From contig JBHIER010000054.1 of assembly GCA_046760705.1 (NCBI GenBank), positions 1-11,883 of the forward strand: DNA of 11,883 nucleotides, written 5' to 3'. Shown one piece after another: positions 1-6,359 of the stretch; position 1 is the first letter of the stretch; each line of letters opens with the position of its first letter. The notes beneath the pieces are model-generated. The model made no database searches. It had not been told where the DNA came from and worked only from the letters and a program-made list of their open reading frames with translations. This DNA is from JBHIER01 sp046760705 [NCBI: bacterium] (lineage in GTDB: Bacteria > JBHIER01 > G020348925). The translations under genes were made by a program, and so were the position numbers.

Positions 1-2
1 CC

Positions 3-536
3 CTCAGACTGATCGGGTACGGTTGGTCGTTCGCCACAATTCTGCCTGCCATCTTTGAGACGTCGGAGTTCTTGGATGCACTTCACCTCTTTGATAATGC
101 CCGCATAAAGCGCATCAGAATTGGGAGGGGGGTGCTCTTCTTCTGGATGGGCATCGGCCTCGTTTTTTTGGTCGGTCCTCTTCTCGTCCCCCGATCCGTT
201 GCCGTTTATCTCTTCGGTTTCGTGTGGGTTGGGTTTGTTCTCCTCTTGGACCCTCTGAATAAACTCCTGGGCAATCCTTCCCTGTTCGGTGATCTGGAAG
301 AGGGCAGACTGAATACAATTCTGTCCCTGACAGTGGCCGGGTGCATCTGCGGGGTGCTTTGGGAGTTCTGGAACTATTGGGCCCACACCAAGTGGATCTA
401 TACCTTTCCAATCACCCAAAACATCAAATTCTTTGAAATGCCTATCCTGGGGTTCTTGGGTTTTGGGCCTTTTGCCCTGGAGCTGTACGCAATGTATCAT
501 TTTGTCGCGTACCTGAAAGTGACAGGGAAAACGTGA
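3..536 (+). CDS. Integral membrane protein, 5' partial
   Basis: The frame is open from the left edge of the window to a TGA at 534-536, giving 177 codons without a required start, so the true start probably lies upstream. A TTG at 72 is a possible start but has no convincing Shine-Dalgarno. The product is strongly hydrophobic, with about four likely membrane segments: two in the middle (around the GVLFFW and VAVYLFGF stretches) and two near the C terminus. The C-terminal part carries an aromatic-rich pair of motifs, WEFWNYWAHTKWIYTFP and FEMPILGFLGFGPFALELY. These look like a conserved family of multi-pass bacterial membrane proteins of unknown function, loosely reminiscent of lycopene-cyclase-domain-like membrane proteins. 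That likeness is from memory and uncertain. A cytoplasmic-membrane location is well supported; no reaction can be assigned. It ends almost 300 nt before the next gene, so it need not be co-transcribed with it. Confidence 0.75.
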   Translation, partial: LRLIGYGWSFATILPAIFETSEFLDALHLFDNARIKRIRIGRGVLFFWMGIGLVFLVGPLLVPRSVAVYLFGFVWVGFVLLLDPLNKLLGNPSLFGDLEEGRLNTILSLTVAGCICGVLWEFWNYWAHTKWIYTFPITQNIKFFEMPILGFLGFGPFALELYAMYHFVAYLKVTGKT

Positions 537-581
537 CGGACATTTACTTAGATAGACAATGAACGTGGTCAATTTCATGAT

Positions 582-620
582 AAGCCTCCACTTCCACACC
601 TATTTGTGGTGTAGGGGCTT
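582..620. repeat. Imperfect hairpin downstream of membrane protein gene
   Basis: The outer arms AAGCCTC and GGGGCTT pair over seven positions (one G-U). The inner arms ACACC and GGTGT pair over five around a seven-base loop, with an uneven internal loop between the two stems. It lies 46 nt after the membrane protein stop and could slow or end transcription, but no T-run follows, so it is not a canonical intrinsic terminator. Confidence 0.35.
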
Positions 621-629
621 GGTTGCCAA

Positions 630-650
630 AAAAGGTTCCTGACACCTTTT
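630..650. repeat. Short palindrome AAAAGGT-N7-ACCTTTT
   Basis: A perfect 7-bp inverted repeat flanks the loop TCCTGAC. The right arm ends in TTTT, so it could act as a weak terminator in either direction, although the stem is A/T-rich. The GGTTCCTGACACC core is of a kind I recall from short interspersed palindromes in other bacterial genomes, but only one copy is present here and the class is not established. Confidence 0.4.
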
Positions 651-749
651 CGTCTCGTCAGGGCAAGGCTAAGACTGAGGGCTCCGTGTCTGACTAAGAA
701 CAACTGCTAACATATGAGGCACAGGGGAAGGGAGGTGCTTTGGGCAGGG

Positions 750-786
750 GTTGCCTGCCTGTGCGTCGCACGCAGACAGGGGCAAC
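750..786. repeat. Strong bulged hairpin, REP-like or UTR element
   Basis: This pairs as three stacked stems: GTTGCC with GGCAAC (6 bp), CCTGT with ACAGG (5 bp) and GCGT with ACGC (4 bp), closed by a CGC loop. A two-base bulge TG sits on the left arm (756-757) and AG on the right arm (774-775). That is 15 paired bases in 37 nt, far more than chance. It ends 47 nt before the ATG of the CHAT-like gene, so it may be a 5' UTR structure or an interspersed REP-type element. It is not followed by a T-run. Confidence 0.5.
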
Positions 787-833
787 TCCCACTCGAGCAG
801 GACGACAGCATGTGAATTGGGGGGAGGGTGACC

Positions 834-1484
834 ATGCGATGGCAAAAAGCAGTTTTGATACTCGAAGTCAATTATGATATTCATACCGGAGGTGCCTTCT
901 TTGAGGCTGAGGAGGGGCCCTCTGAGGGGAGGCTGTTGCAGGAGTTCTTTCGCATGTTGGCTGCTCCATTCCGGTTCTTCTCGATTCGGACTCCGGCCGA
1001 AATGGGTGTGCTCATCACCAGATATCCGTCGAAGTTCATCCACATCTCCGCCCACGGCGTCGTGGATAAGCCAACTGGAAAGCTGGGGATTGAGTTTCCT
1101 TTCAACATGCGACACGTGGTCTATGAGCCGAACAAAGAGGAGGACTTGGTGGAGACGGTGGAGGAGCTCGAACTGCATCGCCTCTATCGCTATCTGAAGG
1201 GTCGAGTCATCTTCGCCTCGGCCTGCTTATTGGGCAAGGAAGAATTCGCTAAGGAGTTCGTCGAGCAATCGCAGTGTGAACTCTTTATCGGAGCCAATTA
1301 CCGGGCCTACTGGTATGACCTGGCTATCTTTTCGCAGCTTTTTTATAACTGTATTTTCAGGGAAAACAAGGATGCCCTTCAAGCGGTGAGGCGGGCAAAG
1401 AAGCAGTATCCGAAGGAGTTTCGAGGAAGACATTTCATCAAAGTCTGGAAACCCTCGCCCCAAACGGTTGTTCAAAAGAAATAA
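834..1484 (+). CDS. Small stand-alone CHAT/caspase-like protein
   Basis: This is a 216-residue soluble protein. ATG 834 is preferred over GTG 828 because the GGGGAGGG Shine-Dalgarno at 821-828 sits 5 nt before ATG 834 but overlaps GTG 828. The fold signature resembles CHAT-type caspase-like peptidases. A hydrophobic strand leads to FIHISAHG, with His74-Gly75 in the catalytic His position. A second strand, VIFASAC, ends at Cys131 followed by LLG, matching the catalytic Cys. Then comes a strand and loop, LFIGANYRAYWYD, and a helix, AIFSQLFYNCIF, as seen in small CHAT-like domains. CHAT domains are usually the C-terminal part of large TPR proteins; here the domain is essentially the whole protein, with no signal peptide, membrane segment or obvious partner domain. 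The substrate is unknown. It lies 15 nt upstream of a flavin reductase-like gene and may share its transcript. Family assignment is by motif reading only. Confidence 0.65.
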   Translation: MRWQKAVLILEVNYDIHTGGAFFEAEEGPSEGRLLQEFFRMLAAPFRFFSIRTPAEMGVLITRYPSKFIHISAHGVVDKPTGKLGIEFPFNMRHVVYEPNKEEDLVETVEELELHRLYRYLKGRVIFASACLLGKEEFAKEFVEQSQCELFIGANYRAYWYDLAIFSQLFYNCIFRENKDALQAVRRAKKQYPKEFRGRHFIKVWKPSPQTVVQKK

Positions 1485-1499
1485 TTTTGTGATCTCCCC

Positions 1500-2060
1500 A
1501 TGAAAGTGGAAATACCCCTGTCAAAGGCGAATCGGCTCATCAATCATGGGCCGGCGGTGCTCATCACGTCTCAGAGCGAAGGCAGGCCGAATGTGATGAC
1601 GGCGGCTTGGCAGACGCCGGTAAGCCACCATCCTCCCTTAGTGGCAGTCAGCATTGCACCTGAAAGGTATTCACACCAACTGATAAAAAAGAGCCGTGAA
1701 TTCGTTGTTAATGTTCCACCCCGGGTTCTTCTGGAAAAGGTCCACGGCTGCGGGACCGTATCGGGAAGGGAGGCGAACAAGTTCGAACAGTATCATTTGA
1801 CACCCATTCCGGCGGCCAAAGTCAAAGCCCCTCTGATCAAAGAGTGCATTGGTCACCTGGAATGCAAATTGATCGAATCTTATGAAGTCGGGGACCATAC
1901 TCTTTTCATGGGCGAGGTCCTTGCGGTTTCGGTAGAAGAGGACCTCTTCGATGATTTTTGGCGGGTCGACAACCCAAAAGCAAAAACCCTTCACCATCTG
2001 GGTGGGACTATGTACACATGTCCGGATAAAAGAGTCATGCCGTTTAAAGATAAAGCTTGA
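1500..2060 (+). CDS. Flavin reductase-like (flavoredoxin-type) protein
   Basis: The product has 186 residues, typical for the flavin reductase-like FMN-binding split-barrel family. The family pattern is visible: an N-terminal PAVLITSQSEGRPNVMTAAW stretch (FMN-binding barrel start, residues 19-38), then PPLVAVSIAPERYSH and the strand FVVNVP. A GREANKFEQYHLTPIPA segment follows, then IGHLECKLIES and HTLFMGEVLAVSV near the C terminus. Members bind FMN and act as NAD(P)H:flavin reductases or electron carriers such as flavoredoxin in anaerobes; the exact donor and acceptor cannot be read from the sequence. The protein is cytoplasmic, with no signal peptide. ATG 1500 gives a natural N terminus, but no Shine-Dalgarno precedes it. 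It lies only 15 nt after the CHAT-like gene, so translation may depend on coupling to that gene. Confidence 0.85.
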   Translation: MKVEIPLSKANRLINHGPAVLITSQSEGRPNVMTAAWQTPVSHHPPLVAVSIAPERYSHQLIKKSREFVVNVPPRVLLEKVHGCGTVSGREANKFEQYHLTPIPAAKVKAPLIKECIGHLECKLIESYEVGDHTLFMGEVLAVSVEEDLFDDFWRVDNPKAKTLHHLGGTMYTCPDKRVMPFKDKA

Positions 2061-2099
2061 CATTTTAACTCCAAACGTGAACTGAGGAGGTGGACTCCT

Positions 2100-2252
2100 A
2101 TGGAAAACCAAGCCATAACTTACCAACCCATCGATAAGGGGACTTTCGCTGAGAAGGGGGAGGCGATATTCCGGAGGATTGAGAAAGAATTAAAGCCTAA
2201 CCTATTATCCCATCTGAGACGAAGATTATTGTTAGCGATAAGGAGGGATACA
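2100..2252 (+). pseudogene. In-frame leader, probable remnant of a small gene
   Basis: ATG 2100 has a near-perfect Shine-Dalgarno (AGGAGGTG at 2085-2092, 7-nt spacing). It opens 51 codons that run without a stop into the exported protein. The encoded stretch is charged and helical (IDKGTFAEKGEAIFRRIEKE), ends in a run of arginines, and does not look like a signal peptide n-region. It resembles the start of small soluble proteins that begin with an acidic EKGEAIF-type helix, possibly DUF5678-like (weak, from memory). I infer that the 5' end of an unrelated small gene was fused in frame upstream of the secreted protein. An N-terminal extension of the exported protein cannot be excluded. Confidence 0.4.
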
Positions 2253-3845
2253 ATGGGAAAGCAGATTTTGGTTGTTGGCCCGGTCATCGCCGTTGTGCTG
2301 ACGATGGCCTCCGTCGCCCTAACTGATGTGCCTCAACTGATCAGCTTTCAGGGCAAGCTGTATGACCCCGCCGGCAATCCGTTGACCGGGCGATACGAGA
2401 TCACCTTTCGGATCTACGATAGAGAGGAGGGCGGAGTGCCCCTGTGGTCGGAGACGGACAGTGTGCAGTGCGACGGCGGGTTGTACCAGGTCATTTTAGG
2501 GTTGAAGAGTCCATTGGTACTCGATTTCAATGGCAATTTTTGGCTGGGCATCCAGGTGACGGGTGATCCGGAGGAGCTGTCGCCGAGGTATCGGCTGGTG
2601 AGCGTGCCCTATGCCTTTCGAGCGGCGGTGGCTGAAAGTGTGGTCGGGGGAGGTGGCGGTCCTGACGACGACTGGACAGGCGCGGGCACAGGGTCCATGT
2701 ACCCCACCCATCTCACTGATAAAGTCGGCATCGGAACGACGAGTCCAACCGCTAAGTTACATGTGAACGCAGGAGGAACCGGTAATGCATTACAAGCAGA
2801 GGGCGGCGCTTCCTACTCAATCCGTGCCTTGTGGGATGGCTCCAGTTTAGGTGCTGCAATACTTGCCAAAAATACTGGTACAGGCGGCGATGCTTTACAG
2901 GTATTTGCAGATGGTACTGGTAGGAGCGGCATATACGCCCGGGGTTCATCAGGTGTTGATTATGCAATTCGCGCTGACGCCAACGGTGCAACATGGGCTA
3001 GTTACCTCTCCGGGAAGGCCTACGTTAGCGACAGAATCGGTATTGGAGCGACGGATCCAAAAAACAAGCTCGATGTGGAAGGAGCGATGGTAGTAGGATC
3101 AGCATATTCAGGTTCATCCACTGCGCCGACCAACGGAATGTTAGTGCAGGGCAATGTCGGCATCGGGGCAACTAACCCGGGAAGCCACAGATTTTATGTT
3201 GAATCAGCAGGCAGTGGTGTAGGTGGTGCTACTGCCTATATAAAGAATACCCATACCAATGGTCTCGCCATGGTTGTCGAAGCCACCTCTGACGATCTAC
3301 CTCTGCTTGTATCACAAAAAGGCGATGGGGACATTTTCCGCTGCGATAGCTGGACAGGTGGTTGGCACCCTGTCTTTAAGGTTGAAAACGACGGGAAGAC
3401 GACATGTTCAGTGCTCCAGATCACCGGTGGAAGCGACATTGCAGAGCCGTTTGACATTGTGGAGCCCGATGCGATTGAACCCGGTATGGTCGTCGTCATC
3501 GATCCTGAAAATCCTGAGAAACTCAAGATTGCTGACAGGGCATACGATCGATGCGTCGCCGGCATCGTCAGTGGTGCCGGGGGGATCAAGCCAGGCATTG
3601 CGATGGTGCAGGAGGATACCTTCGAAGGTGATCATCAGGTAGCCCTCACCGGTCGCGTATACGGTCTTTGTGATGCTTCATACGGTTCCATAGAACCAGG
3701 TGATCTTCTGACAACATCTCCCACGCCGGGCTATGCGATGAAGGCTACGGATTACGAACGTGCGCAGGGTGCGATCTTAGGGAAAGCAATGACGAACCTT
3801 GATGAAGGACAGGGACTGGTTCTCATCCTTGTTTGCCTACAGTAA
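2253..3845 (+). CDS. Exported surface protein with GIGT-type repeats
   Basis: ATG 2253 is the likely start: it has its own Shine-Dalgarno (AGGAGGG at 2241-2247, 5-nt spacing) and opens directly into a signal peptide (MGKQ, then a hydrophobic stretch to about residue 23). This gives 530 residues; ATG 2100 would give 581 in the same frame. Residues 29-125 form a beta-rich domain (SFQGKLYDPAGNPLTG to VPYAFRAA) common in exported bacterial repeat proteins. A glycine-rich linker follows. Then come three spaced copies of a tail-fibre-like motif: VGIGTTSPTAKLHV (158-171), IGIGATDPKNKLDV (262-275) and VGIGATNPGSHRFYV (302-316). The C-terminal domain (about 390-530) runs from GGSDIAEPF through EPGMVVVIDPENPEKL and SYGSIEPGDLLTTSPTPG to the very end. 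It recalls C-terminal domains of phage-fibre and chaperone-type proteins, some of which self-cleave; no cleavage site can be shown here. The role is probably a cell-surface or secreted structural protein. The C10 peptidase gene starts 15 nt downstream. Confidence 0.75.
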   Translation: MGKQILVVGPVIAVVLTMASVALTDVPQLISFQGKLYDPAGNPLTGRYEITFRIYDREEGGVPLWSETDSVQCDGGLYQVILGLKSPLVLDFNGNFWLGIQVTGDPEELSPRYRLVSVPYAFRAAVAESVVGGGGGPDDDWTGAGTGSMYPTHLTDKVGIGTTSPTAKLHVNAGGTGNALQAEGGASYSIRALWDGSSLGAAILAKNTGTGGDALQVFADGTGRSGIYARGSSGVDYAIRADANGATWASYLSGKAYVSDRIGIGATDPKNKLDVEGAMVVGSAYSGSSTAPTNGMLVQGNVGIGATNPGSHRFYVESAGSGVGGATAYIKNTHTNGLAMVVEATSDDLPLLVSQKGDGDIFRCDSWTGGWHPVFKVENDGKTTCSVLQITGGSDIAEPFDIVEPDAIEPGMVVVIDPENPEKLKIADRAYDRCVAGIVSGAGGIKPGIAMVQEDTFEGDHQVALTGRVYGLCDASYGSIEPGDLLTTSPTPGYAMKATDYERAQGAILGKAMTNLDEGQGLVLILVCLQ

Positions 3846-3860
3846 AGAGGTGCTGTGAAA

Positions 3861-5474
3861 ATGAAATGGAATAGAAATCGATTTTCAGGAGCACGTTGGG
3901 CTTCGAGTACCCTACTGATAGCCTGGATTCTTCTGTGTCCCTCGTTTCTCCAGGCAAGAGAGCTCAGTGAACATGAGGTGAAAACTGCTGTTGAAACCTG
4001 GGTTCGTTATATAACAGCAGATGCGCGGCCTGATGCCACTATCGAGCGAATGGAACGTCACGAAGTTGAGGGAGAAGCCGTAGCCTACATTGCTCATCTT
4101 TCAAATGGTGGTTTCTGTCTTTGTGGTAACAACGACATGCTTTTGCCAGTATACCTCTATTCTCCACGCGGTCAATACGATCCACAGAACCATGCCTATC
4201 AATATTTTCTTAAGGATATAGCCAAAAGGACCCAAAGACTGATAAAGGCTGAAAAAGGGCAGGGCGAAAGTTTAGCTAAGTACAACGAGGTATTTGAGGA
4301 TAGGCGTAACTATTGGAGGATCCTTATCAACAGAGGCATCCCTCAAAGGAAAGTGGGAACTTTCGAAGGTCCCAGTGCCGTGACTCTTGATCTTACTTCA
4401 TTGTGGCATCAATGGTCACCTTATAATGACCTTTGCCCGGATCTAACTCCCGGTGCGGATGAGCATTGCGCAATCGGTTGTGTTGCTGGATCGCTCGCCG
4501 GGATCATGCGATTCTGGCAATGGCCCATAACCGGTGAGGGAAGTGGTAGCACAATATACTTTTATCGGTGGAGGAACACATGGGACGAGGAACCTTTGGC
4601 GAGTGACCCAGGCATTCCACCAAATTGGGCTGGCGGAGGTCGTCTCGAATGGACCGCTGCGGGTGGAGGTAAACTACGCATGAATGGCTACTGGGATCAT
4701 AGTCTTTATGAGAAGGCAAGGGAAATTGACGATACCGACCCAAACTATCTCCAGGCTCTGGAGACACTCTGGAACAGGCTTAACCAAGCAACAAAGAACT
4801 GCAACGCAAATTTTGGCGCCACAACGTACCAATGGAGCATGATAGAAGATGTTCATACAGATCCGCAAGATGCAGGGGATATAGCTGTGGCCACATTGTG
4901 TTACCATGCCGGTGTAGCAACCAGAATGGATTATGGAATTCAGGGCTCTGGAACAGGCTCCGATGAAGCCGTAAATGCATACAAGAACAACTTCCGCTAC
5001 GATCCCGATGTGAAATACGTAGTGAAGGATACCGGTAACTATGCATCGGGAGTGAACGACATGATGGATGAGATCCAATGGTGTCGCCCCGTTCAATATT
5101 ACGGATGGGAAATGGCTCACTCGTGGATTATTTTTGCTTATAACCGAACGTTTCTGCCCGATTCGATACAATGGGGTATGAACTCTGTGAACGGGTCTAT
5201 TGACTGGGTTTCGTTCGACCCGGTCTATGCCAACCACTGTTTTATTCGATACATAGCCCCCGAAAATGTGGTGAGGTTCGTTGGGTCAACTGGGCCAGGA
5301 GATGGGACACCTGATGATCCATACCGTGACATCGATGAGGCCCTCGCTGAGGCGCCGGATCATTCAACCCTGATATTCAAGGCTGGTTCCGACAATACTT
5401 TCTCCTCAGCCACGCTCGTCATAGATCGACCACTCACTCTCAAGGGCTATAGTGTGACCATACGGAAGGAGTAA
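3861..5474 (+). CDS. Secreted C10-family (streptopain-like) cysteine peptidase
   Basis: ATG 3861 is preferred because AGAGGTG at 3846-3852 lies 8 nt upstream; an in-frame GTG at 3855 is only 2 nt from it. The product has 537 residues with a basic n-region, a hydrophobic core (STLLIAWILLCPSFL) and a likely cleavage site near QARE. An N-terminal propeptide (about 35-130) shows the YIAHLSNGGFCLCGNN and LLPVYLYSPRG pattern of the Spi/streptopain prodomain, which inhibits the enzyme until it is removed. The peptidase domain follows: SLWHQWSPYNDLCPD, then the catalytic loop CAIGCVAGSLAGIMRFWQWP with nucleophile Cys207, a CYHAGVATRMDYG segment, and RPVQYYGWEMAHSWI with catalytic His420. A tail (about 475-537) reads GDGTPDDPYRDIDEALAEAP to IDRPLTLKG, like the first coil of a right-handed beta-helix; it may be a natural short tail or a truncated repeat domain. 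The enzyme should act outside the cell, perhaps on or with the exported protein encoded 15 nt upstream. Confidence 0.88.
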   Translation: MKWNRNRFSGARWASSTLLIAWILLCPSFLQARELSEHEVKTAVETWVRYITADARPDATIERMERHEVEGEAVAYIAHLSNGGFCLCGNNDMLLPVYLYSPRGQYDPQNHAYQYFLKDIAKRTQRLIKAEKGQGESLAKYNEVFEDRRNYWRILINRGIPQRKVGTFEGPSAVTLDLTSLWHQWSPYNDLCPDLTPGADEHCAIGCVAGSLAGIMRFWQWPITGEGSGSTIYFYRWRNTWDEEPLASDPGIPPNWAGGGRLEWTAAGGGKLRMNGYWDHSLYEKAREIDDTDPNYLQALETLWNRLNQATKNCNANFGATTYQWSMIEDVHTDPQDAGDIAVATLCYHAGVATRMDYGIQGSGTGSDEAVNAYKNNFRYDPDVKYVVKDTGNYASGVNDMMDEIQWCRPVQYYGWEMAHSWIIFAYNRTFLPDSIQWGMNSVNGSIDWVSFDPVYANHCFIRYIAPENVVRFVGSTGPGDGTPDDPYRDIDEALAEAPDHSTLIFKAGSDNTFSSATLVIDRPLTLKGYSVTIRKE

Positions 5475-5489
5475 CAAAAGTGTCTTTTA

Positions 5490-5506
5490 ACAAGAACGCT
5501 TGTTCT
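5490..5506. promoter_or_regulatory. Two interlocked short dyads upstream of fic
   Basis: The 17-base stretch contains two overlapping inverted repeats: ACAAG-AACG-CTTGT (5490-5503) and AGAAC-GCTT-GTTCT (5493-5506). It sits between the peptidase stop and the truncated fic gene, 32 nt before ATG 5538. It could be a repressor operator or simply a small hairpin. No T-run follows, so a terminator is unlikely. This is pattern only, without a known binding protein. Confidence 0.25.
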
Positions 5507-5537
5507 AATATGACGAAATGAGCCAATTGAAGGAGGT

Positions 5538-6359
5538 ATGATCATAAATGGCAAGAGAAAAAGGAGACGATATGTTGGGACGAGTCTTCTTCTCGCGACA
5601 ATCCATGCCAATGCTGCAAACATGCCGTTCACGACGAATGTCGTATTGCAGTTGCATTGGGATCTCTACCAATTTGTACCTGGTATAGGAGGGCGTTGGA
5701 AATCCACCAACAACGAAATCAGGGAAACCCGTCCCGACGGCACGGTCGTTGTGCGCTTTCAACCCGTTCCTGCACATCTGACGCCCGACGCCATGGAAAA
5801 GCTGCATCGTCGGTTCAACAGTTTATGGGAAGAAGGGCCATATGATCCATTGATTCTCATCCCCACTTACGTCCTGGATTTCCTGTGCATCCACCCCTTC
5901 CACGACGGGAACGGCCGTATGGCCCGGCTGATCACACTGTGGCTGCTCTACCGCGCCGGCTTTGAAGTGGGTCGTTACATCAGTCTGGAGAAGATCGTCG
6001 AGGACACCAAAGAAAGCTATTACGACACACTTTATACCTCGTCCCAAGGCTGGCACGAAGCTGAACACAACATCATCCCCTGGTGGGAGTACTTCTTGGG
6101 TGTCATGCTGCTGAGTGCCTACCGGGGGTTCGAGCGGCGGACTGGCCTGATCACCACAGCCCATGGCGCGAAAACCGAACAGGTCTTCGTTGCCTTCGAA
6201 AAGTTGCCTCATCGTTTTCGCTACGCCGATCTGGCCAAAGCTTGCCCCAACGTCAGCCGTCCGACCATCAAGCGTGCCCTCGGTCAGCTTCGCCAGCAGG
6301 GAAAGGTTGAGTGCGTGAAGCCTGGTCGAGATGCGATCTGGGAGAAAAAGGGATCATGA
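5538..6359 (+). pseudogene. Fic-domain AMP-transferase, N-terminally truncated
   Basis: The 273-residue frame contains an intact Fic core. It has a complete signature HPFHDGNGRMAR (119-130, catalytic His119), preceded by GGRWKSTNNEI and VRFQPVPAHLTP and followed by GRYISLEKIVEDTKESYYDTLY and WWEYFLGVMLL. The C-terminal region (about 205-270) is a winged helix-turn-helix (NVSRPTIKRALGQLRQQGKV). Fic proteins transfer AMP from ATP to hydroxyl groups of target proteins. Relatives of this type carry about 100 further N-terminal residues with an inhibitory (S/T)xxxE(G/N) helix; here homology begins only at LLATIHANAANMPFT (residues 18-32), preceded by an unrelated basic stretch. The strong AAGGAGGT abuts ATG 5538 with no spacing and better serves out-of-frame ATG 5548. 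A start at ATG 5622 (MPFTTN) would give the core only. I call it a 5'-deleted, probably non-functional or unregulated gene. Its stop overlaps the next remnant by 4 bp (ATGA). Confidence 0.7.

Larger units (their letters stand above)
537..833. other. Intergenic region with three inverted repeats
   Basis: These 297 bases contain no frame with both a plausible start signal and a recognisable product. They hold three separate inverted repeats (582-620, 630-650, 750-786), annotated individually. No good sigma70 promoter pair stands out. The last part carries the Shine-Dalgarno of the CHAT-like gene (GGGGAGGG at 821-828). Confidence 0.6.

Noticed and set aside
750-786. Bulged hairpin as an integron attC site
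   Set aside because: The ends GTTGCC and GGCAAC do not fit the RYYYAAC/GTTRRRY core sites, and no integrase is in the window.
669-1178. Long open frame on the minus strand opposite the CHAT-like gene
   Set aside because: It has no recognisable protein motif and mirrors the codon pattern of the + strand gene, which has a good ribosome binding site and a catalytic His/Cys signature.
2057-2085. Perfect -35 hexamer TTGACA at the end of the flavin reductase gene
   Set aside because: At 16-18 nt spacing there is no acceptable -10 box, and the start point would fall in or beside the Shine-Dalgarno of ATG 2100.
4674-5237. Minus-strand open frame of 187 codons inside the C10 peptidase gene
   Set aside because: It lies wholly antisense to the peptidase domain containing the catalytic His420; no family features or start signal were seen.
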